NCBI GenBank assembly: GCA_949878885.1
Contig: CATLBN010000019.1
Location: forward strand, 1-37,148
From: an uncultured Clostridia bacterium
GTDB lineage: Bacteria > Bacillota > Clostridia > Christensenellales > Borkfalkiaceae
DNA: 37,148 bases
Direction of reading: 5' to 3'
This document shows positions 32,407 to 37,148 of the stretch, one piece after another. Each line of letters begins with the position of its first letter. Positions within the stretch are counted from its first letter, which is position 1. The position numbers and the translations under genes were made by a program. The notes beneath the pieces were generated by a model. That model did not search any database and had not been told where the DNA came from. It saw only the letters and a list, made by a program, of their open reading frames with translations.

Positions 32407-33324
32407 TTACGCTCCTTTTACAACTTCCGCGGCTGCAGCAGCAGCTCCCAAAACTTTCGCTCGCTCGCCTAACCGTGCGCATACTACTTCAACGGGAGAA
32501 CCTTGTCTGCCGCGGTACATTTCGGTTTGCATCGCTTGTTTCAGCGGAACCGTTATGCGCGAACCTTGCGCGGCAATTTTTCCTCCTATTATAATCGCTT
32601 GCGGACGCAATACGTTTGCAATGTTTATTACTCCGCAAGCAAGATATTTCATATACTTTTCTATAACTTCTTTTGCCGTACGGTCGGTATCCATATACTC
32701 AAACGCCGTAGTTTCGTCTGCGGTATTGTGATTGCGGCTTTTCCACATATCCGAGGAAGTATATTCTTCCATTGCCCATTTGGTGTACGCTTTTAAAGCG
32801 GCCGAAGAACAGTAAACTTCCAAACAGCCGCGCCTGCCGCACTTGCATACGTGTCCGCCGCGCTCCACAGCCATATGTCCGAACTGTCCGCCGTCAAACA
32901 GACTGCCTCCGAAAAGTTTGCCGCCGGCAACTATTCCGCCGTTTATTTGTTCGCCGATATTCAAAAGCACGCAGTCCGAATAGCCCTTGCCCGCGCCGAA
33001 ACGCGCCTCGCCCAAAGCCGCCGCTCCCCACTTTTTTACAAGCGTAACAGAAACTTTGAACTTATTTGTTAAACAATTTTTTATATTTTCAAGAGAACCG
33101 TCGTCAATAAGTAAATCATCGCCGCAAACGCCTATTGCGCAAATTTGCGAAAACACAGCTTTTGCGCCCTGTACAACGGATTCGGCAATTTCAGAAAGTC
33201 TTTCCGTTAAATCAGAACCTTCGTATAACGGCAAACTGCTTTCGCTCAAAATTTTGCCGTTTCCGTCTATAACCGCACCGCTTGCAACACATTCGCCTAC
33301 GTCCAAACCAATGAACAACGCCAT
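32407..33324 (-). CDS. ROK family protein with lost kinase motifs
   Basis: The 305 residues are a ROK fold: GLDVGECVASGAVIDGNGKI at the start (normally DxGGTK), a central GQFGHM, and the ROK zinc motif HVCKCGRRGCLE (His150, Cys160, Cys162, Cys167) intact. The phosphate loop is degenerate (DVGEC instead of DIGGT), the catalytic Asp of the NDxNxAALGE stretch falls on Lys98 (KKWGAAALGE), and GTGxGGG has become GEQINGG. It is therefore unlikely to be an active sugar kinase. There is no DNA-binding domain, so it is not a NagC-type repressor. It is in one operon with rex, hinting at a regulatory or sensing role. Confidence 0.85.
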   Translation of the reverse strand: MALFIGLDVGECVASGAVIDGNGKILSESSLPLYEGSDLTERLSEIAESVVQGAKAVFSQICAIGVCGDDLLIDDGSLENIKNCLTNKFKVSVTLVKKWGAAALGEARFGAGKGYSDCVLLNIGEQINGGIVAGGKLFGGSLFDGGQFGHMAVERGGHVCKCGRRGCLEVYCSSAALKAYTKWAMEEYTSSDMWKSRNHNTADETTAFEYMDTDRTAKEVIEKYMKYLACGVINIANVLRPQAIIIGGKIAAQGSRITVPLKQAMQTEMYRGRQGSPVEVVCARLGERAKVLGAAAAAAEVVKGA

Positions 33325-33382
33325 TTTAATTCCTTTCGGCAGCCGCAGTTCGGCAAACCGCTTTTAAGTATTAATATATTCA

Positions 33383-33411
33383 ATTATATATCAAAATCGC
33401 CGTTTCGTCAA
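33383..33411 (-). promoter_or_regulatory. Promoter of the ROK-rex operon
   Basis: TTGACG (33406-33411), a 17-base spacer and a perfect TATAAT (33383-33388) on the minus strand, about 55 bases before the ROK ATG, which has an AAAGGA site. Confidence 0.85.
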
Positions 33412-33431
33412 TACCTGCCGTCTATTTCAAT

Positions 33432-33458
33432 AAAAAAACGGCGCTTGCAAAGCGCCGT
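33432..33458 (-). terminator. Terminator of nrdD-nrdG-dut
   Basis: On the minus strand ACGGCGCTT (33458-33450) and AAGCGCCGT (33446-33438) form a 9-bp stem with a short loop, followed by seven T. Confidence 0.9.
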
Positions 33459-33466
33459 CCAAAATT

Positions 33467-33904
33467 TTATTTGCTACCCGTTGAACCGAAACCGCCGGCT
33501 CCGCGCACCGTTTCCGACAATTCCGCACAGGTTACGAATTTTGCGGTTAAGTAAGGCGTTATAACTATCTGGGCTATGCGCTCGCCTGCCGCCACGGTCT
33601 GCGGCTCGGACGAATGATTGTGAAGCGCAACTTTTATTTCGCCTCGGTAATCGCAATCCACAACCCCGACTTTGTTTGCCGGAGCAAGCCCTTTTTTTGT
33701 TGCAAGACCGCTTCTTGCATATATAAGTCCGGCATATCCCAGGGGCAATTCCATTGATATGCCCGTAGGAATTACTGCCGTTGCGTGCGGAGCCACGGTA
33801 ATATCTGCGTTTACGCAGGCATATAAATCTGCGCCTGCCGCATATTCGCTGCCGTAAGTAGGCACAACCGCATTATCGTTTAATTTTTTAATACGTACTT
33901 CCAT
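33467..33904 (-). CDS. dut: dUTP diphosphatase
   Basis: Dut hydrolyses dUTP to dUMP, keeping uracil out of DNA and supplying the thymidylate precursor. The 145 residues contain all five motifs of trimeric dUTPases: AGADLYA, YARSGLATKKGL, VGVVDCDYRGEI, GERIAQIVI and the glycine-rich C-terminus RGAGGFGSTG. It is the third gene after nrdD-nrdG, nine bases from nrdG, so dNTP production and clean-up are coupled. Confidence 0.97.
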   Translation of the reverse strand: MEVRIKKLNDNAVVPTYGSEYAAGADLYACVNADITVAPHATAVIPTGISMELPLGYAGLIYARSGLATKKGLAPANKVGVVDCDYRGEIKVALHNHSSEPQTVAAGERIAQIVITPYLTAKFVTCAELSETVRGAGGFGSTGSK

Positions 33905-33913
33905 ATATTTTCC

Positions 33914-34447
33914 TCATACCACCGTTTTTTCGTCCCACAGCACAATTTTATCTTGTTTCAAAGTGGGTTTTACAAGTATTATTCTTTGGTTTGAAGAACC
34001 GCGGAACAGCAAATTCAAATCTTTTAATTCTTCAACGAATCTTCCGTCTACAAGCACGTCCAAGCATTTCAGCATTCTCATAACCAAGTTCACGTCGCCG
34101 AGTTTACCCGTTAAAAGATGCGACTCAAAGTCGTAACCCGTAAACGCCCAAAACGATTTTTTGGGATAAGCTTTTCTCAGCTTTTCCAAAAACGGCGCTA
34201 AAACAACTTGGTTTTCAGGCTCGAACGGGTCGCCTCCGAGCAACGTAAACCCCTTAATATATTCGGGTTTCATACTTTCTATAATGGATTTTTCCACGTC
34301 TTCCGTAAACGGCTCGCCGTAAGAAAAATCCCAGGTTTCCGGATTAAAACAGTTTTTGCAGCGGTTGCGGCAGCCGCTCACGTACAGCGATACTCTAACG
34401 CCGGGTCCGTTTGAAACGTCAAACGGTTTAATTTTTGCATAATTCAT
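33914..34447 (-). CDS. nrdG: Anaerobic ribonucleotide reductase activating protein
   Basis: NrdG is a radical-SAM enzyme that makes the glycyl radical on NrdD. The 177 residues carry the cluster motif CRNRCKNC (Cys26, Cys30, Cys33) after VSNGPGVRVSLYVSG, and the GGDPFEPEN region. It follows nrdD with an 81-base gap that contains a hairpin (AATTCGGCTATTCC / GGAATAGCCGAA near 34485-34519). It is followed directly by dut. Confidence 0.97.
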   Translation of the reverse strand: MNYAKIKPFDVSNGPGVRVSLYVSGCRNRCKNCFNPETWDFSYGEPFTEDVEKSIIESMKPEYIKGFTLLGGDPFEPENQVVLAPFLEKLRKAYPKKSFWAFTGYDFESHLLTGKLGDVNLVMRMLKCLDVLVDGRFVEELKDLNLLFRGSSNQRIILVKPTLKQDKIVLWDEKTVV

Positions 34448-34528
34448 ATTTATTTCCTTTATTTGGGGTATATCAGGGGGGCAATTCGGCTATTCCGCAA
34501 AAATCGGAATAGCCGAACTTTTGATTTA

Positions 34529-36655
34529 TTATAAATGAAGCACTCTTGCTTTAATTTCTTTTGTTTTGCCTACGTTCCAGAAATTCTCGCCCAAATATCC
34601 GCAAGTGCGGCGCGTTACGTTCATTTTTCTTTGGTCTTTGTTGTGGCAAACGGGGCACTCCCATTCGTTGTCGTCGTTAATTATAATTTCTCCGTCAAAA
34701 CCGCATACGTGGCAATAATCAGACTTTGTGTTAAATTCGGCGTATTGAATGTTATCGTAAATAAACCGTACTACGTCTTCTATTGCCGTAAGATTGTGGC
34801 GCATATTGGGAATTTCCACGTATGAAATCGCGCCGCCGGAAGAAATTTTTTGGAATTGGCTTTCGAATTGGAATTTGGAAAACGCGTCTATATTTTCGCG
34901 CACGTCAACGTGATAGCTGTTGGTATAATATCCCTTATCGGTTACGTCTTCGATAGTGCCGAAGCGTTCTTGGTCTATTCTTGCAAAACGGTAGCAAAGC
35001 GATTCCGCAGGCGTGCCATACAGCGCAAAACCTATGTTGGTTTCCTGCTTCCATTTATTACAGTGGTCGCGCAGCGACTGCATAACTTTAAGCGCAAATT
35101 CGGTGCCTTCCGGCGCGGTATGCGAGCAGCCCTTAACAAGCTTTGTAACTTCGTACAGCCCAATATATCCCAAAGATATCGAAGAATATCCGCCGAAAAG
35201 ATACTTGTCTATTTTTTCTCCAGGCTGCAGTCTTGCAATAGCTCCGTACTGCCAATGCACGGGGGAAACGTCGCTGGTAACGCCCATAAGCGCGTTATGA
35301 CGGCACATAATAGCTTCAAAGCAAAGTTGCAGACGTTCTTCCAAAAGTTCCCAGAATTTTGTTTCGTCGCCCTTTGAAAGAATGCCTATCTGCGGCAGGT
35401 TAATTGAAACTACGCCTTGATTGAATCTGCCTTCGAATTTATAATTTCCGTTTTCGTCTTTCCAAGGCGAAAGGAACGAACGGCAGCCCATAGGCGAGAA
35501 AACGTTTCCTTCGTAATTTTCGCGCATTTTCTTTGCGGAGATATAATCGGGGTACAGGCGTTTTGAAGAACATTTTACCGCAAGCTTGGTAAGATAGTCG
35601 TATTTACCGCCTTTCAAGCAGTTGTTTTCGTCCAAAACGTATATAAGTTTGGGGAACGCAGGCGTAACGTAAACGCCCTTTTCGTTTTTAATCCCCTCGT
35701 AACGCTGTTTTAATATTTCCTCTATTATCATAGCGTTTTCTTCTATATATTCGTCTTTTTCGTCAACGTAAAGAAACAGCGTAACAAACGGCGACTGACC
35801 GTTTGTGGTCATAAGCGTGTTTATCTGGTACTGTATAGTCTGAACGCCGGCTTTCAAAGCTTCTTTAACGCGCAGCTCCACAAAGCTGTTTTTTGTTTTT
35901 GCGTCTAAGGTATCTCCGAATTGTTCGTTGCACTGCGCCACGTATTTATCGCGCGTTAAACGCAGATATTTACCCAAATGCGCAATATTAACCGACTGTC
36001 CGCCGTATTGCGACGAAGCAACCGAAGCTATAATTTGCGTGGTTATGGTGCAAGCCGTTTGGAAAGACTTGGGGCTTTCTATCATTTTTCCGTTCATAAC
36101 CGTGCCGTTTTCAAGCATATCTTTAATATTTATAAGACAGCAGTTAAAAATAGGCTGAAGGAAATAATCGGCGTCGTGGAAGTGGATAGCGCCCTCGTCG
36201 TGCGCTTTTGAAATATATTCGGGCAGCAAAATACGACGCGTTAAATCTTTGGAAACTTCGCCGGCAATAAGGTCGCGCTGGGTAGAAGCCGTGCGCGCGT
36301 TTTTATTGGAGTTTTCTTCCATTACGTCTTTATTTGCGTTGCGTATAAGCGAAAGTATGCTTTCGTCCGTGGTATTGGCCTTGCGGATAAGCGCGCGCTC
36401 GTAACGGTACAGAATGTATGCTTTCATAAGCTGATACTTCTGCATCTCCATAAGCTTTTCTTCCACCATATCCTGAATATCTTCAACAAGCAAACGCATT
36501 CTGTGGCGCGAAGCAATATCGTCCACTATAGCGTTAATCTGTTTATCGGTAATTCTGTCTTCAAAGTCAACCGCAAGATTGGCTTTGGATATAGCCGTAG
36601 CTATCTTTTTTCTGTCGAATTCACAAGTAGTTCCGTCGCGCTTTATAACTTTCAT
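34529..36655 (-). CDS. nrdD: Anaerobic (class III) ribonucleoside-triphosphate reductase
   Basis: NrdD reduces ribonucleoside triphosphates by an oxygen-sensitive glycyl radical. From the ATG at 36655 it has 708 residues: an N-terminal ATP cone (MKVIKRDGTTCEFDRKKI...), the catalytic barrel, a C-terminal zinc site (CHVCG, then CPVCH) and the glycyl-radical motif RRTCGYLG with Gly at about 686. I prefer 36655 because GGAGG lies eight bases upstream; the TTG 15 bases further up would place that site inside the coding region. Only this class of reductase is seen here. Confidence 0.97.
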   Translation of the reverse strand: MKVIKRDGTTCEFDRKKIATAISKANLAVDFEDRITDKQINAIVDDIASRHRMRLLVEDIQDMVEEKLMEMQKYQLMKAYILYRYERALIRKANTTDESILSLIRNANKDVMEENSNKNARTASTQRDLIAGEVSKDLTRRILLPEYISKAHDEGAIHFHDADYFLQPIFNCCLINIKDMLENGTVMNGKMIESPKSFQTACTITTQIIASVASSQYGGQSVNIAHLGKYLRLTRDKYVAQCNEQFGDTLDAKTKNSFVELRVKEALKAGVQTIQYQINTLMTTNGQSPFVTLFLYVDEKDEYIEENAMIIEEILKQRYEGIKNEKGVYVTPAFPKLIYVLDENNCLKGGKYDYLTKLAVKCSSKRLYPDYISAKKMRENYEGNVFSPMGCRSFLSPWKDENGNYKFEGRFNQGVVSINLPQIGILSKGDETKFWELLEERLQLCFEAIMCRHNALMGVTSDVSPVHWQYGAIARLQPGEKIDKYLFGGYSSISLGYIGLYEVTKLVKGCSHTAPEGTEFALKVMQSLRDHCNKWKQETNIGFALYGTPAESLCYRFARIDQERFGTIEDVTDKGYYTNSYHVDVRENIDAFSKFQFESQFQKISSGGAISYVEIPNMRHNLTAIEDVVRFIYDNIQYAEFNTKSDYCHVCGFDGEIIINDDNEWECPVCHNKDQRKMNVTRRTCGYLGENFWNVGKTKEIKARVLHL

Positions 36656-36878
36656 ATTCACTTCCTCCAAGGTAGATACGTTTTAATTCTACCATATATA
36701 TTGTATATTGTCAATCTTAATACTACAATATATTGTATTGCAGTATTTATATATTACTCATATTAAAAACTTGATTATCGGTGCGAGCAAGGTTTAGTAT
36801 AATAACCTTTAATTACAAAGTCAAGCTTTAAACCACAATATCTTGTATGATAATTTTTAACGCTATAACTAAATATTG
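36656..36878 (-). promoter_or_regulatory. nrdD control region with two promoters and four candidate NrdR boxes
   Basis: No gene lies here. P1 is TTGACA-17-TAGAAT (36709-36714 and 36686-36691). P2 is TTGACT-17-TATACT (36819-36824 and 36796-36801). NrdR-like 16-base boxes (consensus acaCwATATaTwGtgt, each 13/16 by my count) start at 36691 and 36723, 32 bases apart with one inside the P1 spacer and one just above its -35, and at 36833 and 36866, 33 bases apart above the P2 -35. NrdR is an ATP/dATP-sensing repressor; its gene is not in this window. Confidence 0.7.
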
Positions 36879-37061
36879 TGTGTTATAATTTGTAACAAAA
36901 TAATGAATTTTGGCGAAAACCGTCTGAATAAACCGTTTAAACGGTACTTGCCCGCCGTGAAACCTAACATTTTGTAAAACATTTTGTTTGTAACGTAAAA
37001 TTTTGCTCTAAATTAATAAATTTTTGCGTCTGAAAGTTGAATTGCGGATACAGAAAAAGAG
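36879..37061. other. Intergenic stretch without recognised gene
   Basis: AT-rich sequence with no credible ORF. The only notable element is a perfect 14-base palindrome ACCGTTTAAACGGT (36932-36945), which could be an operator but has no promoter beside it. Confidence 0.4.
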
Positions 37062-37100
37062 TAAAAAAGATGCGGCGGAGAATTGGGAGTCTCCGCCGCA
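37062..37100 (-). terminator. Terminator of a minus-strand gene outside the window
   Basis: TGCGGCGGAGA (37071-37081) and TCTCCGCCGCA (37090-37100) form an 11-bp stem. On the minus strand it is followed by TCTTTTTTAC, so it ends transcripts coming from the right edge. The remaining 48 bases may be the end of that gene but are too short to judge. Confidence 0.85.
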
Positions 37101-37148
37101 CAAGGGATGAGTAAAACGAGCTTTTATGCTGCGTTTTGGGTTAGGTTG

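Noticed and set aside
36932-36945. Perfect palindrome ACCGTTTAAACGGT as an operator
   Set aside because: No promoter or gene start lies next to it, and a single 14-base palindrome in AT-rich DNA is weak evidence.
37124-37147. Possible C-terminal end of a gene on the minus strand (in-frame NLTQNAA then stop)
   Set aside because: Only seven codons are visible and any frame could supply such a tail. The adjacent terminator does suggest a gene to the right, but its identity cannot be read.
1-37148. CRISPR arrays, tRNAs, rRNAs, insertion sequences, prophage genes
   Set aside because: I looked for regular repeats with spacers, tRNA arms, terminal inverted repeats with transposase frames and phage proteins, and saw none.

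Overview
The window looks like a chromosomal segment of a low-to-mid GC, Gram-positive-type anaerobe in the Firmicutes, most likely Clostridia. Three things point there. The string yicC-gmk-rpoZ-priA-def-fmt-rsmB-rlmN-rpe ... rpmB-yloU-yloV(fakA)-recG follows the Bacillus subtilis yloC-to-recG gene order. There is a strictly anaerobic class III ribonucleotide reductase (nrdD-nrdG). There is also a Rex redox regulator, an FMN riboswitch on a RibU-type ECF transporter, and TTGACA-17-TATAAT promoters throughout. I see no CRISPR array, tRNA, rRNA, insertion sequence or phage gene; this is core chromosome. A narrower placement (for example a Christensenellales-like gut lineage) would be a guess.

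Layout. 1-3893 (minus): the str operon rpsL-rpsG-fusA-tuf, with a strong promoter, a structured leader, an unusual string of hairpins between rpsL and rpsG, and a candidate extra promoter before tuf, which runs off the left edge. 3958-8137 (minus): yloU-fakA-recG. 8281-8645 (plus): rpmB with its own promoter and terminator. 8657-10760 (minus): a leucine-rich-repeat lipoprotein under a palindromic operator, and an M19 dipeptidase preceded by a tiny coupled ORF. 10847-19155 (minus): one long information-processing operon from yicC to rpe. 19187-19905 (minus): a nitrilase-fold protein without catalytic residues. 20004-23078 (plus): an M1 peptidase lipoprotein, then a corA-fmdB unit behind a leader peptide and a terminator/antiterminator switch. 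23165-24922 (plus): an exported protein plus an M23 peptidase, then a strongly promoted pair of tiny ORFs. 24933-28369 (minus): the FMN riboswitch with ribU, and glyA-degV. 28462-31784 (plus): a glycosyltransferase, a 70-residue protein under an operator-rich promoter, and an Na+-symporter. 31794-33411 (minus): a degenerate ROK protein with rex. 33432-36873 (minus): nrdD-nrdG-dut under two promoters flanked by NrdR boxes. The right end holds only a terminator of a gene lying outside.

How the genes work together. Most of the window is translation (S12, S7, EF-G, EF-Tu, L28, Def, Fmt, RsmB, RlmN), DNA restart and repair (PriA, RecG), nucleotide supply (Gmk, Dut, NrdD/G, GlyA) and redox control (Rex). 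FakA and a DegV-family protein could form a fatty acid kinase pair although they lie 18 kb apart. The most novel-looking parts are regulatory or very small: the corA attenuator with a 14-residue leader peptide, the 46- and 32-residue ORF pair, the 22-residue ORF overlapping the dipeptidase start, and two apparent pseudoenzymes (ROK and nitrilase folds). All functional statements come from reading the sequence; no database search was run.
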